A stretch of DNA of 64,000 nt, from positions 1 to 64,000 of the forward strand of contig CAJQRD010000078.1 of NCBI GenBank assembly GCA_905480605.1, read 5' to 3'. This DNA comes from an uncultured Saprospiraceae bacterium (GTDB taxonomy: Bacteria; Bacteroidota; Bacteroidia; Chitinophagales; Saprospiraceae). Position numbers and translations under genes: made by a program. The notes below the pieces were generated by a model. It was not told the DNA's origin and made no database searches. It saw only the letters and a list, made by a program, of their open reading frames with translations. Shown here in pieces: positions 15,390 to 24,145 of the stretch. The number at the start of each line of letters is the position of its first letter. The stretch's first letter is position 1.

Positions 15390-15758
15390 ATGGATTTACA
15401 TTTTGAAGAATTATTAGGAAAAATTACAGATTTTATTAAATCTGAAGCAAAGACAGAAACCATCGTTGGCGAACAGTTTGTGTTGGGTGAATTTAAGTGT
15501 GTACCAGTTATAAAAGTAGGTATGGGATTTGGCTCTGGAGGAGGAGAAAGTATGCAGCAAAAAGGAATTAAAGGAGAAGGCATGGGAGCAGGAGCAGGCA
15601 TAGGCATTGAACCTATTGGATTTCTAGTTACTAAAGATGATAATATATCATTCTTAGCGACAGGGAAAACCAGTGGTTTAGACGCTATTTTTGAAAGAGT
15701 ACCTGCCTTGATAGAAAAATTTGCCAATAACAGAAACAAAGAAACTGGAACGCTATAG
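15390..15758 (+). CDS. GerW/YtfJ-family protein
   Basis: A 122-residue soluble protein with the family pattern: N-terminal VGEQFVLGEFKCVPVIKVGMG, a central glycine-rich run (FGSGGGESMQQKG, GEGMGAGAGIGIEP), then IGFLVTKDDNISFL. In Bacillus the homologue is needed for normal spore germination; homologues also occur in archaea and non-spore-formers with unknown roles. Follows the DUF2953-like gene by 11 bases and ends just before a clear terminator, so the two genes form an isolated operon. Confidence 0.8.
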   Translation: MDLHFEELLGKITDFIKSEAKTETIVGEQFVLGEFKCVPVIKVGMGFGSGGGESMQQKGIKGEGMGAGAGIGIEPIGFLVTKDDNISFLATGKTSGLDAIFERVPALIEKFANNRNKETGTL

Positions 15759-15766
15759 ATAAATGA

Positions 15767-15798
15767 GAAAGCCCATAGAAATTACTTTATGGGCTTTC
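15767..15798 (+). terminator. Rho-independent terminator after the GerW-family gene
   Basis: GAAAGCCCATA (15767-15777) pairs perfectly with TATGGGCTTTC (15788-15798) around a ten-base loop. T-rich sequence follows, though without a long pure U-run. Confidence 0.75.
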
Positions 15799-16171
15799 AC
15801 TTCTAATTGGATATAATATAGCTAAGATGAATTGCTAATCTATATTTTCCTAATACCTTTTCTTTTCCAGTTCAATATTTATTAGATTCTGCTAATAACA
15901 AGTACTTTTATATCTTCCTCGTTCATTCCAATTTCGATCAATCAATGACGTCCTGTTAGTAACACATGTTCTATTTTTAGAACTAACCTTGTGGCAGCAT
16001 CGCTGTTAGCTATCTAATCCTATAAATTATCTTCCCACCAGCACAAAAAACAGTAAGCTGAATTATAGCTTTCTTCTCCATTTTTGACCTATCCCGTTTT
16101 CGTAAAGAACATTGTACCTAAAAATTCAACATACTCTTACAAATTGGTTCTTTCTCTTGTTGTAAATTTAA
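15799..16171. other. gene-free stretch upstream of pta
   Basis: No coding frame, RNA or remnant could be recognised in this AT-rich stretch. The regulatory part of the gap starts at 16172. Confidence 0.4.
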
Positions 16172-16246
16172 TGATCAACATCATAATTAATCAGTCGAAG
16201 ACATGATCTTGGTCATCATCTTAATATAAGTATATCAATATATTTG
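16172..16246 (+). promoter_or_regulatory. two Crp/Fnr-like palindromes and -7 element of pta-ackA
   Basis: TGAT-CAAC-ATCA (16172-16183) and TGAT-CTTG-GTCA (16204-16215) both match TRAY-N4-RTYA at eight of eight positions; their centres are 32 bp apart, about three helical turns. TATATTTG, an exact TAnnTTTG, begins at 16239, 29.5 bp from the second centre. The arrangement would place activators near -41 and -73. A long leader of about 160 bases would precede the pta ATG; it holds a further half-site GGTTAC at 16344-16348. Confidence 0.55.
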
Positions 16247-16410
16247 AGCAAGATATAATTGATTTGAACTTAGTACCTAGAAAACATCTATGGCAGGTAG
16301 ATGGCTTGTGTAGAAATGTTAACAGTCTTGTGGGAACAACTAGGTTACTTAAATGTAATTTTAGTAATTTCAATTAAGATTGATTTCTAAAAAATAATTT
16401 AATTTTTAAA

Positions 16411-18504
16411 ATGAGTAGAGCTGTTTATGTTTCCACAACTGAGCCCAACAGTGGTAAGTCAATTGTTTCTTTAGGACTTATGCAATTGTTATTACAGAAA
16501 GTTGCCAAGGTAGGATATTTCAGACCTATCATAGATGATTTCAAACCCGGTCAGATTGATAATCACATCAATACCTTATGTACTTTCTTTAAAATAGATT
16601 TAAAATTTGAAGATGCATACGCTTTTACCAGAAGTGAAATTATACGTAAAAAAAATGAGGGTAAGGAAAGAGAAATTATCAATACCATAATTAAAAAATA
16701 TAAGGCAATTGAAGAAAAATTTGATTTTGTTCTTGTAGAAGGAACAAGTTTTTCTGGAGACGTGAATATTATCGAATTTGACATTAACATACTTATTGCA
16801 AAGAATCTAGGAATACCTGCAATCATTTTAGCTTCCGGTGTTGGAAAATCAATAGAAGACCTGGTTGGAATATTGAAAATAGCATACGATTCATTCAAGG
16901 AAAAAGGAGTAGAAGTATTATCTATTGTCGCCAACAAAGTAGCTGCTCAAGATCGCCAAATAATTCTATCCAATTTAAAACAAAACTTACCTGCCGATTT
17001 AGTCTTCAATGCCATTCCAATAAACCCATTCTTAGCAAATCCTTCTATCAAAGAAATTGCCGAGGAATTAAATGCCAAAATTCTTTTTGGAGATAATAAT
17101 CTTAACAACCAAGCTGCATATTTTAATGTTGGGGCCATGCAATTGCGGAACTACCTTGGTCATTTAAAAGAAGGCAGTGTGGTTATTACTCCAGGAGATA
17201 GGGCTGATATTATTCTATGTGCCCTTCAAGCACATATCTCAGCAAACTACCCCACTATATCTGGAATTGTATTAACTGGTGGCCTTATCCCAGAGCAACC
17301 AATTCTAAAACTCATCAAAGGACTGTCTGATATTGTTCCAATTATTTCAGTCAATGGTGATACCTTCAGTATTACAAATAGTATCGGAGCCGTTAAGTCA
17401 AAAATATATGCAGAAAACACAAAAAAAATAAAGACATCAATTAAGGACTTTGGAAATTTCACAGATTTAGATTTATTGGCAGATCGGTTGATTAATTTTG
17501 AACCTCAAGGAATTACACCAAGAATGTTTCAATACAATTTACTTAAAAAAGCACAGTCAATAAAAAAACATATTGTTCTCCCCGAAGGATTAGATGAACG
17601 CATATTACTGGCTACTAAGCAATTAATAGATACGAATGCAGTAGAAATAACATTATTAGGCGACAGTAACCAAATTGAAAATAAAATTTCAAAACTTGAT
17701 ATTTCAATTGACTTAAGAAAAATAAATATTATAGATCCAATAAAATCTCCCAAGTTTGATGACTATGTCACTACCCTCTTTGAGTTAAGAAAACATAAAA
17801 ATGTAAATTTAACAATGGCTAAAGACCTGATGCGGGATGTTTCTTATTTTGGGACTATGATGGTTTATATGGGAGACGCTGACGGAATGGTATCAGGTGC
17901 TATCCATACCACACAACATACGATACGACCTGCATTGCAATTTATCAAAACAAAACCTGGAATTTCTATTGTCTCTTCCGTTTTTTTCATGTGCCTTGAA
18001 GACCGAGTTTCTATATATGGAGACTGCGCCATAAATCCGAATCCCACAGCTGAGCAGCTTGCAGAAATAGCCATCTCATCATCAGCTACAAGTTCAGCGT
18101 TCGGTATTCAACCTCATATAGCCATGCTATCATATTCATCAGGTATATCAGGAAAGGGTGAAGATGTTGAACGCGTTAGAAAAGCCACTAAGATTATAAC
18201 AGATAAACGTCCTGACTTACAAGTTGTGGGTCCTATACAATATGATGCAGCAGTGGATATAAAGGTGAGGAAAATAAAAATGCCAGAATCTGAAGTTGTT
18301 GGAAAAGCCAGTGTTTTCATTTTTCCTGATCTCAATACTGGGAATAATACTTATAAAGCTGTACAACGGGAAACAAATGCCTTGGCGATTGGACCAATAA
18401 TTCAAGGTCTGAAAAAGCCAGTAAATGATCTCAGTCGCGGTTGTACTGTAGAGGATATAATTAACACAGTTATTGTTACTGCAATTCAAGCTCAGGAATT
18501 ATAA
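16411..18504 (+). CDS. pta: phosphate acetyltransferase, long form
   Basis: Interconverts acetyl-CoA and acetyl phosphate, the first step of acetate formation with ATP gain. The 697-residue length is that of the three-domain form. The N-terminal third resembles a BioD/CobQ-like P-loop domain (VSTTEPNSGKSIVSLGL at 6-22), the middle resembles a DRTGG domain (about 215-325, VVITPGDRADIILCALQAH), and the C-terminal catalytic domain begins near residue 375 (KAQSIKKHIVLPEGLDERIL) and holds GDADGMVSGAIHTT. ackA follows with a two-base gap. The pair forms the core ATP-yielding module of this block and is probably under the promoter at 16172-16246. Confidence 0.95.
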   Translation: MSRAVYVSTTEPNSGKSIVSLGLMQLLLQKVAKVGYFRPIIDDFKPGQIDNHINTLCTFFKIDLKFEDAYAFTRSEIIRKKNEGKEREIINTIIKKYKAIEEKFDFVLVEGTSFSGDVNIIEFDINILIAKNLGIPAIILASGVGKSIEDLVGILKIAYDSFKEKGVEVLSIVANKVAAQDRQIILSNLKQNLPADLVFNAIPINPFLANPSIKEIAEELNAKILFGDNNLNNQAAYFNVGAMQLRNYLGHLKEGSVVITPGDRADIILCALQAHISANYPTISGIVLTGGLIPEQPILKLIKGLSDIVPIISVNGDTFSITNSIGAVKSKIYAENTKKIKTSIKDFGNFTDLDLLADRLINFEPQGITPRMFQYNLLKKAQSIKKHIVLPEGLDERILLATKQLIDTNAVEITLLGDSNQIENKISKLDISIDLRKINIIDPIKSPKFDDYVTTLFELRKHKNVNLTMAKDLMRDVSYFGTMMVYMGDADGMVSGAIHTTQHTIRPALQFIKTKPGISIVSSVFFMCLEDRVSIYGDCAINPNPTAEQLAEIAISSSATSSAFGIQPHIAMLSYSSGISGKGEDVERVRKATKIITDKRPDLQVVGPIQYDAAVDIKVRKIKMPESEVVGKASVFIFPDLNTGNNTYKAVQRETNALAIGPIIQGLKKPVNDLSRGCTVEDIINTVIVTAIQAQEL

Positions 18505-18506
18505 TA

Positions 18507-19712
18507 ATGAAAAAAGATATCAAAATATTAATCATCAATAGTGGAAGTTCTTCGATAAAATACCAAGTTATCAGTATGCCTAATGAACAGGTGATTTGTA
18601 AGGGATTCGTTGAACGTATTGGAGAGGAAAATTCAAATTTAATTTACACGTCTGATCAGTTTACTTTAGAGAAATCAGAAAGGGTTCAGAATCATCAAGT
18701 TGGCTTACAAAAAATAGTAGCAGAACTATTAGATTCTAAAAGTGGTATTTTAAAAGATCCTGATGAAATCGAAGTAATCGGTCACAGGGTCGTTCATGGC
18801 GGCAATAGCTTTTCGAGGACAACTCTAATTACGGATGAAGTAAAACAAAAAATAAAAGAATATGCCACTTTAGCTCCTTTGCACAACCCACATAACTTAG
18901 CAGGAATCTTGGTAGCTGAAGAATTATTTCAATCAGCAAAGCAAGTAGCAGTTTTTGATACTGCCTTTCACCAAACTATCCCTGAAAAGGCTAAAAAGTA
19001 TGCTATTCCAAATGAATTTTATGATAAACATGGGATTCAGGTTTATGGCTTTCATGGTACAAGTCACAAGTATGTTTCAGAACAAGCCATTGATTACCTG
19101 CAGCTAAAAGAATCTAAAATCATTTCAATTCACTTAGGCAATGGTTGCAGCATAACAGCAATTGAAAATGGAAAGAGTGTAGATCACAGTTTGGGATTTG
19201 CGCCATCTAACGGACTAATAATGGGTTCCAGAAGTGGTGACATTGATCATTCTATTATTTTTTATTTAGCAGAAAAATTAGGATATAGTCTAGATGATAC
19301 AAATGATCTACTTATTAAAAAAAGTGGCATGTTAGGACTTACAGGACATTCTGATTTAAGAAATATACAAGAAGAAGCTGACAAAGGAAATAAGGATTGC
19401 ATTCTTGCATTACAAATGAATGCATACCGCATTCAAAAATACATAGGTGCCTACATTTCAATTATGAACGGTGTAGATGCAATTGTATTGACAGGAGGGA
19501 TTGGAGAAAACTCAAGTGTACTCAGAACACTGGTACTTGATCATTTGGATTTCTTTGGTATTCAAATTGATGAAGAAAAAAACAAAATGAAAACGGACAC
19601 AATTCAAGAAATAAACAAAAGTTTATCAAAAGTAAAACTACTTGTTATTCCTACCAATGAAGAGTTAGAAATTGCAAGACAAGTATTTAAATTATTTAAG
19701 GAAGTGAAATAG
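18507..19712 (+). CDS. ackA: acetate kinase
   Basis: Transfers phosphate between acetyl phosphate and ADP to give acetate and ATP. Family signatures are the phosphate-binding NSGSSSIKYQ (about 11-20), GHRVVHGG, the DTAFHQTIP active-site loop and GFHGTSHKYV, plus TGGIGENS near the C-terminus. Length 401 is standard. It begins two bases after pta and is certainly co-transcribed. Together with acetyl-CoA synthetase and the acetate-type symporter further right, the organism can both excrete and reclaim acetate. Confidence 0.96.
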   Translation: MKKDIKILIINSGSSSIKYQVISMPNEQVICKGFVERIGEENSNLIYTSDQFTLEKSERVQNHQVGLQKIVAELLDSKSGILKDPDEIEVIGHRVVHGGNSFSRTTLITDEVKQKIKEYATLAPLHNPHNLAGILVAEELFQSAKQVAVFDTAFHQTIPEKAKKYAIPNEFYDKHGIQVYGFHGTSHKYVSEQAIDYLQLKESKIISIHLGNGCSITAIENGKSVDHSLGFAPSNGLIMGSRSGDIDHSIIFYLAEKLGYSLDDTNDLLIKKSGMLGLTGHSDLRNIQEEADKGNKDCILALQMNAYRIQKYIGAYISIMNGVDAIVLTGGIGENSSVLRTLVLDHLDFFGIQIDEEKNKMKTDTIQEINKSLSKVKLLVIPTNEELEIARQVFKLFKEVK

Positions 19713-19732
19713 TATCTCGACGATAATACATT

Positions 19733-19828
19733 ATGCTAAGATTGATTAAATATAACTCAAAACATATAGTAATAGGTGTTTTAATATTTATTGTTGTATT
19801 TTCCATTTATATGTATCGTAAAGCTTAA
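19733..19828 (+). CDS. possible 31-residue membrane peptide
   Basis: An ATG at 19733 opens a 31-codon frame ending in TAA at 19828. The peptide has a basic N-terminus (MLRLIKYNSKH), one hydrophobic segment (IVIGVLIFIVVFSIYMY) and a basic end (RKA), the layout of a single-pass small membrane protein. It lies in the 167-bp gap between ackA and the cation ATPase, 51 bp before the ATPase start. It could be a regulatory subunit of the pump, as small peptides are for other P-type ATPases. In AT-rich DNA a chance frame cannot be ruled out. Confidence 0.35.
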   Translation: MLRLIKYNSKHIVIGVLIFIVVFSIYMYRKA

Positions 19829-19879
19829 GTAAATACAAGTATAAAAACCGAAGTAAAATAATAAACAAAACTTTTCTTT

Positions 19880-22381
19880 ATGTCCTTAGAGCATTTTAAT
19901 ATTACTGGATTAACTCACAATGAAGTACTATCAGCTAGAGAAAAGTATGGGCAAAACCTATTGGAAGGTAAAATAGAAAATGCCTTATTAGATCTACTTA
20001 AGGATTTGTTCAAAGAACCAATGGTTGTTATATTATTTATAGCATCCATCATTTATTTCATTGGAGGAAATATGGCAGATGGATTATTTCTTATTGCTGC
20101 CATTATACTAATATCTGCTATATCCATTTATCAAGATGCTAAAAGTAGAAATGCCATAGAAAAACTAAAGACTTATAGCCAAGCAAAATGTAAGGTAATT
20201 CGAGAAAGCAAGGTTGAAAATATAAAGAGCAGTGAAGTTGTTGTAGGAGATAGCTTAATCATGGAAGAAGGATCTACCATCGTTGCTGATGGAATTATTG
20301 TCCATTCAAATGACTTTTCTGTCAATGAGTCCATTCTGACTGGGGAGTCCTTCTCAGTACAAAAAGATAAAAGTACTAAAGATAACACAACCTATAATGG
20401 AACAACTGTAGTTAGCGGATTAGCAATTGCCACGGTAACTGCCGTAGGCAATAATACACAATTAGGAAAAATTGGTAAAAGCCTCGAAGACATACAACAA
20501 GAAAAAACACCTCTAGAAATACAAATTAACAACTTTGTGAAAAAGATGGCTATTGCAGGCATCATCGTTTTTCTTATTGTGTGGGCTATCAATTATTATA
20601 ATTCTTCTGATGTTCTAGATAGTTTATTGAAAGCACTGACACTGGCAATGAGTATTTTACCAGAGGAAATCCCAGTAGCATTTACCACATTTATGGCGCT
20701 TGGTTCCTGGAGGCTGATGAAATTAGGTGTTATCGTAAAACAAATAAAAACGGTTGAAACACTAGGTAGTGCAACTATCATCTGCACTGATAAAACAGGA
20801 ACCATTACAGAGAATAGAATGAGCTTAGCGCGTTTATTCGTGTTATCAAACAATAAGATATCAAATGCACAAGGAGAGTTAAATCTGAATGAAAAAGAGC
20901 TGATAAGAAATGCAATGTGGGCTAGTGAACCTATCCCATTTGATCCTATGGAGATTGCCCTCCACCTTTCATACAAGAATACTTCAACAACAGACGAAAG
21001 GCCAGAATATGAAATGGTTCACGAATATCCCTTGGGAGGGAAACCTCCTATGATGACACACATATTCGAGGATAAAGCAGGCCATAAAATAATAGCTGCG
21101 AAAGGAGCTCCTGAGGCGTTAATTGCCGTATCAAATTTATCGGATAAAGAAAAACAACAGATTCATGATGCTATAAGTAGTATAACAATTGAGGGATTTC
21201 GGGTTTTAGCAGTAGGGAGAGCAGTTTTTGAGGGATCTGATTATCCAAAAAAACAACAGGATTTCAAATTTAAGTTAAGTGGCATTGTGGGGTTTTATGA
21301 TCCGCCTAAAAAAAACATCCAAAAAGTTTTAACAGATTTATACAATGCTGGAATTAAAGTCAAAATCATAACCGGAGACAATGCAGCTACAACAGCGGCT
21401 ATAGCAAAGGAGATAAAATTCAAAGGATATGAAAAAAGCATTTCTGGAGATGAACTGATGACATTACAGAATAATGAATTGCAAAAAACAGTGAATGAAA
21501 CTTACGTTTTTACACGCATGTTTCCTGAAGCAAAACTTAAAATCATCAACGCTCTTAAATCAAACAATGAAATTGTTGCTATGATAGGTGATGGAGTTAA
21601 TGATAGCCCAGCTTTAAAAGCGGCACACATCGGAGTGGCTATGGGAAAAAAAGGTACTGAAATAGCCAAGCAGGCGGCTTCATTAGTTTTATTAGAGGAC
21701 GACCTATCTAGCATGGTCGATGCTATTGCTATGGGCAGAAGGATTTATGCGAATCTAAAAAAAGCAATTCAATACATTATATCAATTCATATTCCCATCA
21801 TATTAACTGTCTTTATTCCCTTGGCTTTAGGTTGGAAATATCCAAATATATTCTCACCTGTACATGTAATATTTTTAGAATTAATAATGGGTCCCACATG
21901 CTCTATTATTTATGAAAATGAACCTATGGAAAAAAATACCATGGTTCAAAAACCTAGGCCATTTACAGCCACTTTTTTTAAATATAATGAGCTGTTCACA
22001 AGCATAATTCAAGGTCTATTGATAACCACTGGCGTTCTAATCTCTTATATATATGCTGTCAACAATGGATATAATGAACCGCTTACTAGGACGATGGTAT
22101 TTACCACTCTAATTGCGGCGAATGTAATGCTAACCTTAGTGAACCGTTCATTTTATTATTCAATTCTCACCACTATAAAGTATAAAAATAATCTTGTGTT
22201 ATTAATCATAAGCACGACTATAGCTCTTATGGCCATTCTACTTTACGTAAGTCCCTTAACCACATTCTTTAAATTCGAATCATTGAATTTTAATCAGTTA
22301 TCCATATGCATCGGTTTCGGATTTATATCAGTGATTTGGTATGAAGGTGTAAAGTGGATTAATCGTATCAAGAAAACCTAA
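19880..22381 (+). CDS. P-type cation-transporting ATPase (calcium/P2-like)
   Basis: Inner-membrane ion pump of 833 residues. The order is an N-terminal cation-ATPase domain, an A-domain with LTGES, the phosphorylation site DKTGT (Asp304), the nucleotide-binding region, the hinge MIGDGVNDSPALKAAHIG, and six C-terminal membrane segments. The fourth membrane helix carries PEEIP, where calcium pumps have PEGLP, so the transported ion is uncertain: Ca2+, another divalent cation or H+. Such pumps are recurrent members of stress-type islets. It follows pta-ackA in the same direction and may be partly co-transcribed, since no terminator is evident between them. Confidence 0.85.
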   Translation: MSLEHFNITGLTHNEVLSAREKYGQNLLEGKIENALLDLLKDLFKEPMVVILFIASIIYFIGGNMADGLFLIAAIILISAISIYQDAKSRNAIEKLKTYSQAKCKVIRESKVENIKSSEVVVGDSLIMEEGSTIVADGIIVHSNDFSVNESILTGESFSVQKDKSTKDNTTYNGTTVVSGLAIATVTAVGNNTQLGKIGKSLEDIQQEKTPLEIQINNFVKKMAIAGIIVFLIVWAINYYNSSDVLDSLLKALTLAMSILPEEIPVAFTTFMALGSWRLMKLGVIVKQIKTVETLGSATIICTDKTGTITENRMSLARLFVLSNNKISNAQGELNLNEKELIRNAMWASEPIPFDPMEIALHLSYKNTSTTDERPEYEMVHEYPLGGKPPMMTHIFEDKAGHKIIAAKGAPEALIAVSNLSDKEKQQIHDAISSITIEGFRVLAVGRAVFEGSDYPKKQQDFKFKLSGIVGFYDPPKKNIQKVLTDLYNAGIKVKIITGDNAATTAAIAKEIKFKGYEKSISGDELMTLQNNELQKTVNETYVFTRMFPEAKLKIINALKSNNEIVAMIGDGVNDSPALKAAHIGVAMGKKGTEIAKQAASLVLLEDDLSSMVDAIAMGRRIYANLKKAIQYIISIHIPIILTVFIPLALGWKYPNIFSPVHVIFLELIMGPTCSIIYENEPMEKNTMVQKPRPFTATFFKYNELFTSIIQGLLITTGVLISYIYAVNNGYNEPLTRTMVFTTLIAANVMLTLVNRSFYYSILTTIKYKNNLVLLIISTTIALMAILLYVSPLTTFFKFESLNFNQLSICIGFGFISVIWYEGVKWINRIKKT

Positions 22382-22548
22382 TGAAGTATCTTTGATTTTA
22401 AAGTGATGAATTTATTTTCATAACGCATTGTTCATCTGTTAAGAGATTACTTATATATAATATTGGCATTATTTTATAAAAATAAGACAAGAGTTATTAC
22501 TTTGCTTTTATAAACCAACACTACACTTAATTCTAAGTTAATTAAATA

Positions 22549-23841
22549 ATGGAAGACATCTTAATTATACGATCCGAAAACTTTCAACTCACTCAATTTG
22601 AATTTCTAATGAGAATGCTCGTTGCTGTGGGAATAGGACTGGTCATTGGACTGGAGCGCGAGTATTCTCATTCAAACCAAAAGGAAATCTTTGCTGGGCT
22701 TCGGACACTTTCTATTATTGCAGTTATGGGCTTTACATTTGCATTACTTAATATTTTAATTCATCCGTGGCTCTTCACAATTGGTTTAATTAGTGTAGTT
22801 GTAATGGTAGCCCTGTCGTACTGGATTTCAGCCAGCAAAGGAGAAATTGGCAGCACGTCAGAATTTGCAACTATATTTACATATCTACTAGGAGGACTGA
22901 CTCTGCTTGGTTACATTGAAGTTAGTCTATCCCTTACCGTAATTCTTGTGGTTTTATTATCTCTAAAAATAAAGTTTCAAAACATTGTCGGTCAAATTAA
23001 TCAAGAAGAACTCTATGCGTTTATTAGTTTTGTTGTTATTTCTTTATTGATTCTACCTTTTTTGCCGGATCAGAATTTTGGCCCCTATGATGTTATCAAT
23101 CCAAGAGAAGTAGGATGGATTATTGTCCTCACATCGGGTATTGGGTTTATTGGCTATATTTTAATGAAATTTTTAGGCGCCAACAAAGGCATCCTACTGA
23201 CAGGCATTTTTGGAGGTTTGGTTTCCAGTACAGTAGTAACTTTAACATTTTCAAAAAAAAGTAATGAGACACCAGAGCTCTCAGCAAATTATGCTGTGGC
23301 GATATTTGCAGCGGCTACAATGATGGTCCTGAGAGTTGTGATTTGGGTTTATATTTTTAATAGGCAAATGCTTAGTGATCTCGTACTTCCTTTTGCAATA
23401 ATTTTTAGCACTGCCTTGGGTGTCACATTGTTCTTCATTAAGAAACAAAAAGGTGAAAAACGATTCAATGATAAATTACCATTGGGTGAACCCCTTAACA
23501 TAAAAAGTGCTATTGTATTCGGCCTTTTGTATACAGGGGTATTGATTCTTGTCAGCTATGCGAGCAGTGAATACGGAGATAAAGGAATTTATCTTTCCAG
23601 TGCAATTAGTGCATTAACGGATATTGACGCCATTGCTATATCAGTATCAAAATTAGGGGGAGATACTATTAATTTCTTAACCGCCCAGAATGCTATAATT
23701 TTAGCTACCCTAGCCAATACAATCGTAAAAATTGGCATTGCTGTTTTCTCAGGAAGCAAGGATATGAAAAAGTATGTGCTTGTAGGATATGGTGTTATAT
23801 TTATTGCGGGGATAGTGGGTTTCCTTATTCTGAATGTTTAA
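22549..23841 (+). CDS. MgtC/SapB-family membrane protein with DUF4010-like C-terminus
   Basis: A 430-residue integral membrane protein with about 12 hydrophobic segments. The N-terminal part (residues 20-145) has the MgtC signature MLVAVGIGLVIGLEREYS and GLRTLSII; the remainder matches the longer DUF4010-type members (GGLVSSTVVTLTFSK, SSAISALTDIDAIAISVSKL). MgtC relatives are linked to Mg2+ limitation and to membrane energetics under stress; the activity of the long form is not established. Separate gene, same direction as the ATPase, 167 bp downstream. Confidence 0.82.
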   Translation: MEDILIIRSENFQLTQFEFLMRMLVAVGIGLVIGLEREYSHSNQKEIFAGLRTLSIIAVMGFTFALLNILIHPWLFTIGLISVVVMVALSYWISASKGEIGSTSEFATIFTYLLGGLTLLGYIEVSLSLTVILVVLLSLKIKFQNIVGQINQEELYAFISFVVISLLILPFLPDQNFGPYDVINPREVGWIIVLTSGIGFIGYILMKFLGANKGILLTGIFGGLVSSTVVTLTFSKKSNETPELSANYAVAIFAAATMMVLRVVIWVYIFNRQMLSDLVLPFAIIFSTALGVTLFFIKKQKGEKRFNDKLPLGEPLNIKSAIVFGLLYTGVLILVSYASSEYGDKGIYLSSAISALTDIDAIAISVSKLGGDTINFLTAQNAIILATLANTIVKIGIAVFSGSKDMKKYVLVGYGVIFIAGIVGFLILNV

Positions 23842-24016
23842 GTCAAATGCTTAAAGAGCAATAAACCTTAACCTATCTTCTCAACCAATAATATGCATAT
23901 CTAGAAATGAATATATTTGCTTAAGCGATTTAGAAAAAATACACTAATTTTATGCATTAAGAATTAACTAAAAAGTATTTATAATAATTAATACTAAAAC
24001 AGCAACTACCACCTAA
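23842..24016. other. AT-rich spacer before the pgi promoter
   Basis: Nothing recognisable apart from AT-rich sequence. The complete gap to pgi is 304 bp; its second half contains the candidate operator and -7 element at 24017-24058. Confidence 0.4.
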
Positions 24017-24058
24017 TGACCCAAGTAAAAATATTTATCTATATAAAAATTACTTTTG
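24017..24058 (+). promoter_or_regulatory. candidate Crp/Fnr-like operator and -7 element of pgi
   Basis: TGAC-CCAA-GTAA at 24017-24028 matches seven of eight positions of TRAY-N4-RTYA. TACTTTTG, an exact TAnnTTTG, begins at 24051, 28.5 bp from the centre. The leader to the pgi ATG would be about 85 bases. Confidence 0.4.
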
Positions 24059-24145
24059 CTTCATTCAATAAAAATCTTTCTCAATTTTAATTCAATAAAT
24101 CCGTTATTTCAACAATTCCTTTACAGACTAATTAAATAAACCTCA

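Noticed and set aside
22421-22465. A Crp/Fnr-like site and -7 element before the MgtC-like gene
   Set aside because: The palindrome TAACGCATTGTTCA has the wrong internal spacing and the -7 candidate TAATATTG departs from consensus; distance 30.5 bp. Not convincing.
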